A stretch of DNA of 5,493 bases, taken from contig CANHYD010000177.1 of assembly GCA_947464705.1 (NCBI GenBank), forward strand, positions 1 to 5,493. Direction: 5' to 3'. Of the stretch, positions 1-5,493 are shown piece by piece (the stretch's first letter is position 1; each line of letters starts with the position of its first letter). This DNA comes from Verrucomicrobiota bacterium. GTDB lineage: Bacteria; Verrucomicrobiota; Verrucomicrobiia; Limisphaerales; UBA9464. The translations under genes were made by a program, and so were the position numbers. The notes under the pieces were generated by a model. That model was not told where the DNA came from. It made no database searches and saw nothing but the letters and a program-made list of their open reading frames with translations.

Positions 1-217
1 CGGTGGCTCCTGGGATGAAGATCCGGAGGGCCTGCGCAGCGCGGCTCGTCGGGCCAGCGATGCGAGCTGGAAGATGCGCGACCCGCAGCTGCCCAAGTCC
101 AAGTGGTATCTGACCGACGCCCAGTTCTTGGGCTTCCGTATCGTCCGGCCGCTGAAGGTGCCCTCCAAGGAAGAGATGGAACGCTGCTGGACCAGCTTCC
201 CGCCGCCCAAGCCGTGA
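1..217 (+). CDS. FGE/SUMF1-like (formylglycine-generating enzyme family) protein, C-terminal part
   Basis: The last 71 codons of a gene that begins before the window; the reading frame starts at base 2 and stops at TGA 215-217. The visible part matches the C-terminal end of the FGE-sulfatase/SUMF1 fold: GGSW at residues 1-4 of the fragment, LRSAAR at 11-16, DPQLPKS at 27-33, and the closing motif [14 protein letters not shown] at 37-50, followed by a short tail. True FGE enzymes oxidise a sulfatase cysteine to formylglycine using two cysteines just after the GGS motif. This protein has [12 protein letters not shown] there and no cysteine, so it is more likely a non-FGE member of the fold, a group common in planctomycetes and verrucomicrobia and mostly of unknown function. 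The only cysteine seen is near the end (residue 62 of the fragment). The N-terminal domains are outside the window. The next gene follows after 46 bp on the same strand. Confidence 0.85.
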   Translation, partial: GGSWDEDPEGLRSAARRASDASWKMRDPQLPKSKWYLTDAQFLGFRIVRPLKVPSKEEMERCWTSFPPPKP

Positions 218-263
218 TCAGGCTCGCTACCATCGACTGAACCGCAGACCCAGGAAATACACC

Positions 264-1550
264 ATGTCTCTTAATCGCCGTCAGTTCCTTCGTTCCGCCG
301 CCATCGCCAGTGCCGCCGCAGCGGCCGGCTGCCAAGCGCCACGGGTTGCCCGCAAGGTGTCCCCGAACGAGAAGCTCAACCTGGCCGTCATCGGGGTGGC
401 CGGGCGCGGTGGAGAAAACCTGGCCGGCGTTTCTAGTCAGAACATCGTCGCGCTGTGCGACATCGACTCGGACCGCCTCGGAGCGGCGGCCGCCAAGCAT
501 CCAGGAGCCGCTCGCTACGCCGACTACCGTCGCCTGCTCGACCGGACCGACCTGGACGGAATCGTGGTGAGCACGCCCGACCACAGCCACGCGGTGATCG
601 CTACCGCGGTGCTGGCCTCCGGGCGTCCGCTCTACTGCGAAAAACCCGTCACCCATACCATCTCTGAAGCCCGCGCTCTGGCTGCTAAGGTGACACGGTC
701 CGGGTTGGTGACCCAAACGGGCAACCAAATCCACTCGAGCTCCAACTACCGGCGCGTGGTCGAGTTGATCCGTGCGGGCACCATCGGAGCGGTCCGCGAA
801 GTGCATCACTGGACCGGATCGGTCTGGGAGACCAAGCCCCTGCCCGGGCCACAGTCCGTTCCGTCGAACATCGACTACGACCTCTGGCTGGGACCGGTAA
901 AGCCCATGCCCTACAGCTCGGAGTGGGTGCACTTCAACTGGCGTCGTTGGTGGCATTTCGGAGGCGGCACCTTGTCGGATTTCTGCTGCCATCACATGGA
1001 CCTAGGGGTGTGGGCCTTGAACCTCAGCCTGCCTTCTCGCATCGAGGCCGAGGGTCCCACTCCCGATGCCCACTGCGCGCCGCCGTGGATGGTGGTTCAT
1101 TATGACTTCCCGGCCCGAGGCAGCGCTCCTGCAGTCCGCATGCACTGGTACAGCGGAGCCAAGCGTCCCCAGGTTCCCGGAGCTCCCGACCTTTCCAAGT
1201 GGGGTGGTGGCACACTGTTCGTCGGCGACAAGGGGATGCTCTTGGCCGACTACGGCCGCTACGTCCTGCTACCCGAGGAGCAGTTCCGCGGTTCGACTCC
1301 CCCGCCCCGCTCCATTCCAGATTCCATCGGCCATCACGAAGAGTGGATCGCCGCCTGCAAAGGCGTCGGCAAGACCGACTCCCCTCTCACCTACGGCTGC
1401 CACCTGACCGAAATCGGACAACTCGGCAACTTGGCCTTCCGAACCGGCAAGGTCATCGAGTGGGATGCGCTGAAGATGCGTGCCCGCGGTGTGCCGGAGG
1501 CCGACCGCTGGATTCATCACGACTACCGCCCCGGTTGGAAGCTTTCCTGA
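264..1550 (+). CDS. Gfo/Idh/MocA family oxidoreductase with Tat signal and lipobox
   Basis: A 428-residue NAD(P)-dependent oxidoreductase of the glucose-fructose oxidoreductase/inositol dehydrogenase family; substrate unknown, probably a sugar or cyclitol derivative. The N-terminus carries a twin-arginine motif (RRQFL, residues 5-9), an Ala-rich stretch and a lipobox-like AAGC ending at Cys23, so it is probably exported folded and may be lipid-anchored. The Rossmann domain starts at about residue 38, with nucleotide-binding glycines G44, G47 and G49 and an acidic end of the second strand at D66. TPDHSH (104-109) and the family hallmark EKP (126-128, Lys127) follow. The C-terminal domain contains DLWLGP (207-212) and GGGTLSDFCCHH (234-245), with D240 and H244 placed like the usual Asp-x3-His catalytic pair. 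DLWLGP and the Trp-rich stretch before GGG resemble the planctomycete/verrucomicrobial members. The ATG has a good Shine-Dalgarno AGGAA at 252-256, 7 bp upstream. The rhodanese gene follows after 43 bp. Confidence 0.93.
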   Translation: MSLNRRQFLRSAAIASAAAAAGCQAPRVARKVSPNEKLNLAVIGVAGRGGENLAGVSSQNIVALCDIDSDRLGAAAAKHPGAARYADYRRLLDRTDLDGIVVSTPDHSHAVIATAVLASGRPLYCEKPVTHTISEARALAAKVTRSGLVTQTGNQIHSSSNYRRVVELIRAGTIGAVREVHHWTGSVWETKPLPGPQSVPSNIDYDLWLGPVKPMPYSSEWVHFNWRRWWHFGGGTLSDFCCHHMDLGVWALNLSLPSRIEAEGPTPDAHCAPPWMVVHYDFPARGSAPAVRMHWYSGAKRPQVPGAPDLSKWGGGTLFVGDKGMLLADYGRYVLLPEEQFRGSTPPPRSIPDSIGHHEEWIAACKGVGKTDSPLTYGCHLTEIGQLGNLAFRTGKVIEWDALKMRARGVPEADRWIHHDYRPGWKLS

Positions 1551-1593
1551 ACGACGGATCGAACAGACTCAAAACCCCTCTCCGCCCCTTCCC

Positions 1594-2028
1594 ATGAAGA
1601 ACCTCCTGTGCCTCTTGGCCGCTTCCCTGGCCAGCCTGTGCCTCCCGACGACCGCCGCGGATAAACCCGCCGCGAAGACGCCGGCCGAGGCGCCCGCCGC
1701 CAAGCGGTTCCGGAACGTGGACGTCGCCGAATGGGAGAAGCTGCGCAAGGACTCGCAGGTGGTGGTGCTGGATGTGCGCACCGCCGAAGAATTCGCCGAC
1801 GGCCACATGCCGGGAGCCATCAACCTGGACATCCGTGGCGGCAAATTCGCCGAGACGCTGGCGGGCCTGGACAAGACTAAGACCTACCTTGTCCATTGCG
1901 CCGTGGGCGGGCGCAGTGCCAAGGCCTGCGGCCAGATGGACGGCCTGAAGTTTGAAAAGGTCCTGAACCTCTCGGGCGGCATCACCGCGTGGGAAGCAGC
2001 CGGTCACCAGCCCGTGAAAGGGCGCTGA
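1594..2028 (+). CDS. Exported single-domain rhodanese (sulfurtransferase-like) protein
   Basis: A 144-residue protein. Residues 1-22 form a Sec-type signal peptide (MKN, hydrophobic LLCLLAASLASLCL, then PTTAA), and an Ala/Pro/Lys-rich linker follows to about residue 37. The single rhodanese domain spans about 40-142: LDVRTAEEF (59-67), the GHMPGAINL motif (70-78), the active-site loop CAVGGRS with catalytic Cys102 and Arg107, and the closing LSGGITAWEAAG (126-137). The complete loop and cysteine suggest a working persulfide carrier or sulfurtransferase outside the cytoplasm; the acceptor is unknown. The frame is open further upstream to ATG 1480, inside the preceding gene, but ATG 1594 is preferred because it puts the signal peptide exactly at the N-terminus. 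No Shine-Dalgarno is visible before it; the leader is pyrimidine-rich. It sits between two Tat-exported oxidoreductase genes, a context that does not explain its role. Confidence 0.93.
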   Translation: MKNLLCLLAASLASLCLPTTAADKPAAKTPAEAPAAKRFRNVDVAEWEKLRKDSQVVVLDVRTAEEFADGHMPGAINLDIRGGKFAETLAGLDKTKTYLVHCAVGGRSAKACGQMDGLKFEKVLNLSGGITAWEAAGHQPVKGR

Positions 2029-2161
2029 TCCACATCGGGTCGATGTCCGGCATCGGGCACGATCGATTCCTTCAGGCGGCCCTCGTTGACCCAGCGTCTT
2101 CAGTCTCACCTTGCAGGAGCCGGGTCGAGGCGCTATCCGAACAACACATACCCCGCCCCAC

Positions 2162-3355
2162 GTGAACTCTTCTCAGCCCGTCTCCGCCACGATCTCCCGT
2201 CGCGACTTTGCCAAGGCTTCCCTCCTGACTGCCGGAGCTTTCGCGGCGGCTCCCTGGGAGTCGTCACTGAAGGCTGCGGAGCCCGGAACCCGCCGCATCC
2301 GGACTGGCGTCATCGGCTGCGGCAGCGTCTCCAACCAGTACCTGCCTGTCCTCAAGCGTTGTCCGTTTGTCGATCTGGTCAGCGTCGCTGACATCCGACC
2401 GGAGCGGGCCCGGAAACAGTCCGAAGCGTACCAGGTCCCCCACCACTACCCCAGCATCGAGGCCATGCTGGCCGGGGAACCGTTCGAATTCCTCGTCGAC
2501 CTCACCGACATGCAGGCCCATGAGGCCATCAACCGACGCGCCCTTCAGGCTGGCAAGCATGTGTGGAGCGAGAAGCCCATCGCCAATAGTCTCGGTGCGG
2601 GCCAGGACCTTCTTCGGATGGCGAGGCGGCGTAAGCTCCGGCTCTGGGGCGCTCCGATCACCGTGCAAAGCCCGCAGTTCGCCTTCATGGCCCGCAAGGT
2701 GGCCTCTGGCGATTTGGGACGCATCGCCGCTGCTCACGCATTCTATGGCCATGAGGGGCCGGATTGGTCGTCCTTCTTCTACGAAAAAGGCGGAGGCAGC
2801 CTGCCGGATCTGGCGGTTTACAACCTCACCAGCCTCACCGGACTGCTGGGACCGGTCCGGAGGGTCACCGCCCTGCTGAGCATCGTCACCCCCGAGCGGA
2901 CCATTCACGAAAAGGGCAAGATCCAGGTTACCGAGGAGGACAACGCCATGGTGCTGCTGGACCACGGCAAGGGCGTCCTCTCGCATGTCCAGTCGGGCTT
3001 CAACTACTTCAACCCCCACGGGCATGACGGCAGCGGGGAGAAGCGGCACACGATCCAGATTACCGGCAGTCGCGGCTACGTGGGCCTGGTCGGGTACGAT
3101 TGGGCTCCGCAGGGCGTGGAGTGGGCCACGCTGGAGCGCCCCCAACTGATTCAGGAATGCACCGAGCCCGGGGGCTATATTTGGCAACAGGGAGCTGCCC
3201 TGGCGGCGGAATGCCTTGCCACGGGCCGTGAACTCTTGGCCACCCCAGAGCAGGCCCTCCACGTTCTGGAAATCATCACTGCAGCTCGCGCCTCCTCGGC
3301 CAGCGGTCGAACCATTCCTTTGAAGTCCACCTTCCGTTGGCCGTTGCCGGTCTGA
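2162..3355 (+). CDS. Gfo/Idh/MocA family oxidoreductase with Tat signal
   Basis: A 397-residue NAD(P)-dependent oxidoreductase of the same superfamily as the gene at 264 but from a different subgroup. From the chosen GTG start, the Tat motif SRRDFAK is at residues 12-18, followed by a hydrophobic stretch to about 31 and an AAE-type cleavage region near 38-40. No lipobox cysteine is present. The Rossmann fold begins at about 46 with GCGSVS (G52, G54) and D77 at the end of the second strand; SEKPIA (136-141) contains the family Lys138. In the second domain GGGSLPDLAVYNLTSLTGLLG starts at 210, so the usual Asp-x3-His pair reads Asp216-x3-Tyr220. The more common TPxxxH loop reads LTDMQAH (114-120). 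GTG 2162 is chosen because it places the Tat motif near the N-terminus. An in-frame TTG at 2111 would add 17 residues, and neither has a Shine-Dalgarno. Substrate unknown. It lies 133 bp after the rhodanese gene. Confidence 0.9.
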   Translation: MNSSQPVSATISRRDFAKASLLTAGAFAAAPWESSLKAAEPGTRRIRTGVIGCGSVSNQYLPVLKRCPFVDLVSVADIRPERARKQSEAYQVPHHYPSIEAMLAGEPFEFLVDLTDMQAHEAINRRALQAGKHVWSEKPIANSLGAGQDLLRMARRRKLRLWGAPITVQSPQFAFMARKVASGDLGRIAAAHAFYGHEGPDWSSFFYEKGGGSLPDLAVYNLTSLTGLLGPVRRVTALLSIVTPERTIHEKGKIQVTEEDNAMVLLDHGKGVLSHVQSGFNYFNPHGHDGSGEKRHTIQITGSRGYVGLVGYDWAPQGVEWATLERPQLIQECTEPGGYIWQQGAALAAECLATGRELLATPEQALHVLEIITAARASSASGRTIPLKSTFRWPLPV

Positions 3356-3429
3356 GGCGGTGGCTTGGGGCAATCGCGGCTATCGGAGCTCGGGCACGAT
3401 CGCCGCCGAACCGGCTCAGCGGGTCTGGC

Positions 3430-4839
3430 TCAGTGCGTATATCCTTCTTCACCGTGCTCGGCGAGGTCGAGCCCCTGGTCCTCGATGTCTTCCGAGACAC
3501 GGCATCCCATGAGTCGATCGATCACCCGGTAGAGAACCACCGTGACGAGGACTGAGAAGACCAGAACCAATCCGCCGGCTTTCACCTGTTCCCACCAAAG
3601 AGATCGGCCCACCAGCGGTTGGATCCATTCCGCAGAGAGATTGGGGTTGATATCGGGGGCGGCCAGCACGCCCGCCATCACCGTCCCGACGGTACCACCG
3701 ACGGCGTGAACCCCGAAGGTATCCAGGGAATCGTCGTAGCGGAAACGGGCTTTGAGCCAACTGCAGGCCCAGAATGTGGAAAGCCCTGCCAAAAGACCGA
3801 TGACCATGGCCCCGGTAGGGTTCACAAAACCGCTGGCCGGCGTGATGGTGGCCAGGCCGGCGACCGCCCCGGAACAAAGGCCCAAAACCGACGGACGTCC
3901 GCGGATCACCTGTTCCAAGACACCCCACGTCAGCAGGCCCGCCAGCGCACTCAGGGTGGTGGCAGTGAAGGCGTTGGCGGCGATCTTGTCGGCCGCAACG
4001 GCGCTGCCGGCATTGAAGCCGTACCATCCGAACCACAGCATGCCCGTCCCCACCATGCACAAGACCATGCTGTGCGGCGGGATGTGTTCACGTCCAAAGC
4101 CGCGGCGAGGCCCCAGCAACAAGCACAGCGCCAAGGCACTCCACCCGGAAGTCATGTGCACGACAATGCCGCCGGCAAAATCAATCGCCCGAATCGCTGC
4201 CTTGGCGTTCCAGAGTCCATTCATCCATCCACCGACTCCCCACATCATGTGAGTGACCGGAAAATAGACGAGGGTCATCCAAGCCATGCAGAACACCAGG
4301 AGAGCGCTGAATCGCATCCGCTCCGCGATGGCGCCCACGATCAGCGCCGGGGTGATGATGGCGAACATCATCTGATACATGGCGAAGACATTGTGGGAAA
4401 CCCATGGGCCATAGTCGGCATTGGGGTCGGCATTGACTCCGGAGAGTCCGGACCATTGCAAGCCGCCCAGCCAAGGGGACCCAGGAGCGAAGCTGACCGA
4501 ATAACCGAAGGCCCACCACATCACCCCCACCACCCCTGCCAAACCCAGGCACTGCGCCATGACAGACAGGACATTCTTGCGCCGCACCAAGCCACCGTAG
4601 AAGAGCGCTAAGCCTGGCAAACTCATGAAGAGCACCAAACCCGCACTCATCATCATCCAGCCGTTGTGACCGGGACCCGGCACCCCCTGGAGGGGGCCAC
4701 TCGGAGCAGAGTTGCGAACATAGGCTTCCAAGTCTGACAGACGCTGCTCGACCCCGGGTTGGGCAGCGGCGGCGGCGGTCGAGGGCAACACGAAGAGGGC
4801 GGCGGACAAAAACGCCGCAGCGACGCGAAATAGGTTCAT
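3430..4839 (-). CDS. amtB: Ammonium transporter, Amt family
   Basis: A 469-residue Amt/MEP/Rh ammonium channel of the inner membrane. Residues 1-26 form a cleavable-looking signal peptide, then comes a short extracytoplasmic helix (VEQRLSDLEAYV, 30-41) and 11 predicted membrane spans between about 61 and 440. Key Amt residues, by comparison with E. coli AmtB: pore-gate phenylalanines F159 and F275, Asp220 in DFAGG, the twin pore histidines His228 and His378, Trp200 at the outer vestibule, and Ser279 in FNAGSA. The cytoplasmic tail RVSEDIEDQGLDLAEHGEEGY (447-467) is the conserved form that contacts GlnK and couples the subunits. The frame is open up to 4992, inside glnK, but ATG 4839 is preferred because it starts the signal peptide and follows a weak GGGA ribosome site 7 bp upstream. 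It lies 13 bp after glnK, so the two are almost surely one operon. A few residues longer than the core family because of the N-terminal extension. Confidence 0.96.
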   Translation of the reverse strand: MNLFRVAAAFLSAALFVLPSTAAAAAQPGVEQRLSDLEAYVRNSAPSGPLQGVPGPGHNGWMMMSAGLVLFMSLPGLALFYGGLVRRKNVLSVMAQCLGLAGVVGVMWWAFGYSVSFAPGSPWLGGLQWSGLSGVNADPNADYGPWVSHNVFAMYQMMFAIITPALIVGAIAERMRFSALLVFCMAWMTLVYFPVTHMMWGVGGWMNGLWNAKAAIRAIDFAGGIVVHMTSGWSALALCLLLGPRRGFGREHIPPHSMVLCMVGTGMLWFGWYGFNAGSAVAADKIAANAFTATTLSALAGLLTWGVLEQVIRGRPSVLGLCSGAVAGLATITPASGFVNPTGAMVIGLLAGLSTFWACSWLKARFRYDDSLDTFGVHAVGGTVGTVMAGVLAAPDINPNLSAEWIQPLVGRSLWWEQVKAGGLVLVFSVLVTVVLYRVIDRLMGCRVSEDIEDQGLDLAEHGEEGYTH

Positions 4840-4852
4840 GCGCGGATCCCGG

Positions 4853-5197
<345 letters not shown>

Positions 5198-5244
5198 TTA
5201 CGGAAACGATGAAACTGTCTCATTCACCAGCCGGTGAGCGCAAT

Positions 5245-5273
5245 AAATTCCCGAGCCACCCGGGAAGCTGCAA
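5245..5273 (-). promoter_or_regulatory. Possible sigma-70-type promoter for glnK-amtB
   Basis: On the - strand, TTGCAG (5273-5268) and GAATTT (5250-5245) lie 17 bp apart, about 54 bp upstream of the glnK start. The -35 element is fair and the -10 poor, so this is only the best candidate in the gap between the upstream terminator and glnK. I looked for a sigma-54 -24/-12 element, common before glnK-amtB in proteobacteria, and found none with correct spacing. Confidence 0.2.
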
Positions 5274-5301
5274 TCGCCGGATCTATCGAGACTTCACCGC
5301 C

Positions 5302-5339
5302 AAAAAGGGAGGACCCGCACCTAGGTACGGGCCCTTCCC
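5302..5339 (-). terminator. Rho-independent terminator of the hsp20-family gene
   Basis: Read on the - strand, the arm at 5339-5325 pairs with the arm at 5320-5307 to give a 14-bp GC-rich stem with two G-U pairs and one bulged A, closed by a CUAG tetraloop (5324-5321) and followed directly by five U (5306-5302). It begins 35 nt after the stop codon of the Hsp20 gene. The + strand side has no T-run, so it acts in one direction. It separates the Hsp20 transcript from glnK-amtB, which lies downstream on the same strand. Confidence 0.9.
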
Positions 5340-5374
5340 ATGGGTTCCTTTGAATCCGATAAATCACCCAACCC

Positions 5375-5493
5375 TTAGGCCGTAGCGATTTCAATCTGGC
5401 GGGGCCGAACCTCTTCGGTTTTTGGCAGTAGGACTGTCAAAATACCATCTTTGTGACTGGCTCGAATTCGATCGGCACTGATTGGACTGTGGA
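5375..5493 (-). CDS. Small heat-shock protein Hsp20/alpha-crystallin family, C-terminal part
   Basis: The last 38 codons plus TAA stop (5375-5377) of a - strand gene whose start lies beyond the right edge. The translated end contains ADRIRASHKDGILTVLLPK, the final strands of the alpha-crystallin domain with the near-universal DG-I/V-L-x-V-x-LPK signature. It is followed by a short tail with the I-x-I motif (IEI, fragment residues 33-35), which docks into the neighbouring subunit in oligomers. Hsp20 proteins are ATP-independent holdase chaperones in the cytoplasm. The stop is followed 35 nt later by a strong terminator, so it is transcribed apart from glnK-amtB. The fragment is too short to assign a subtype. 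Confidence 0.88.
   Translation of the reverse strand, partial: HSPISADRIRASHKDGILTVLLPKTEEVRPRQIEIATA

Noticed and set aside
1453..2109. A 218-codon open frame on the - strand over the rhodanese gene
   Set aside because: The + strand rhodanese has a signal peptide and an intact active-site loop; the antisense frame is Gly/Arg-rich and unlike any family.
2264..3373. A 369-codon open frame on the - strand opposite the second oxidoreductase
   Set aside because: The sense strand encodes a clear Gfo/Idh/MocA protein with all domain motifs; the antisense product shows no known motif.
3356..3429. A bidirectional terminator between the convergent oxidoreductase and amtB genes
   Set aside because: Only weak stems are present (for example GGCAATCG at 3369-3376 with CGATCGCC at 3397-3404, one mismatch and a 20-nt loop; and a 4-bp GCCG/CGGC hairpin), with no T-run on either side.
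3619..4611. A 330-codon open frame on the + strand opposite amtB
   Set aside because: It is antisense to a clear Amt gene, and its translation is low-complexity, rich in His, Arg, Gln and Gly, with no recognisable domain; a GC-rich shadow frame.
5224..5237. Inverted repeat TCACC-AGCC-GGTGA upstream of glnK as an operator
   Set aside because: Five-base arms are expected by chance in a gap of this size and match no operator I know.

Overview
The window reads as a GC-rich bacterial chromosome, most likely from the Planctomycetota/Verrucomicrobiota group, with Verrucomicrobiota slightly favoured. This is inferred from gene content: the tail of a sulfatase-modifying-factor (FGE/SUMF1-like) protein of the style common in those phyla, two Gfo/Idh/MocA oxidoreductases with twin-arginine export signals, and an ammonium transporter with an N-terminal signal peptide. 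No rRNA, tRNA, insertion sequence, CRISPR array or phage gene is visible.

The left part (1-3355) has four genes on the + strand. These are the 3' end of an FGE/SUMF1-like gene (1-217), a Tat-signal plus lipobox Gfo/Idh/MocA oxidoreductase (264-1550), a small exported single-domain rhodanese (1594-2028), and a second Tat-signal Gfo/Idh/MocA oxidoreductase (2162-3355, probable GTG start). The gaps are 46, 43 and 133 bp, so the first three may be co-transcribed. Every complete product in this block carries an export signal, so it looks like an extracytoplasmic set, perhaps concerned with sugar derivatives. The substrates cannot be read from the sequence.

The right part (3430-5493) is on the - strand and is the nitrogen-sensing module: the PII signal protein gene glnK (4853-5191) followed 13 bp later by the ammonium transporter gene amtB (3430-4839). 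GlnK binds the cytoplasmic face of AmtB and blocks it when nitrogen is plentiful. Upstream of glnK lies a strong rho-independent terminator (5302-5339) that closes the preceding - strand gene, a small heat-shock protein (Hsp20) of which only the last 38 codons are in the window. The glnK-amtB pair therefore probably uses its own promoter within 5192-5301.

The two halves converge over a 74-bp gap (3356-3429) with no convincing terminator. I found no clear novel defence or mobile system. The points worth a second look are the catalytic-site differences between the two exported oxidoreductases, the unusual start of the second one, the missing catalytic cysteines in the FGE-like tail, and a 13-bp repeat found in two of the intergenic gaps.
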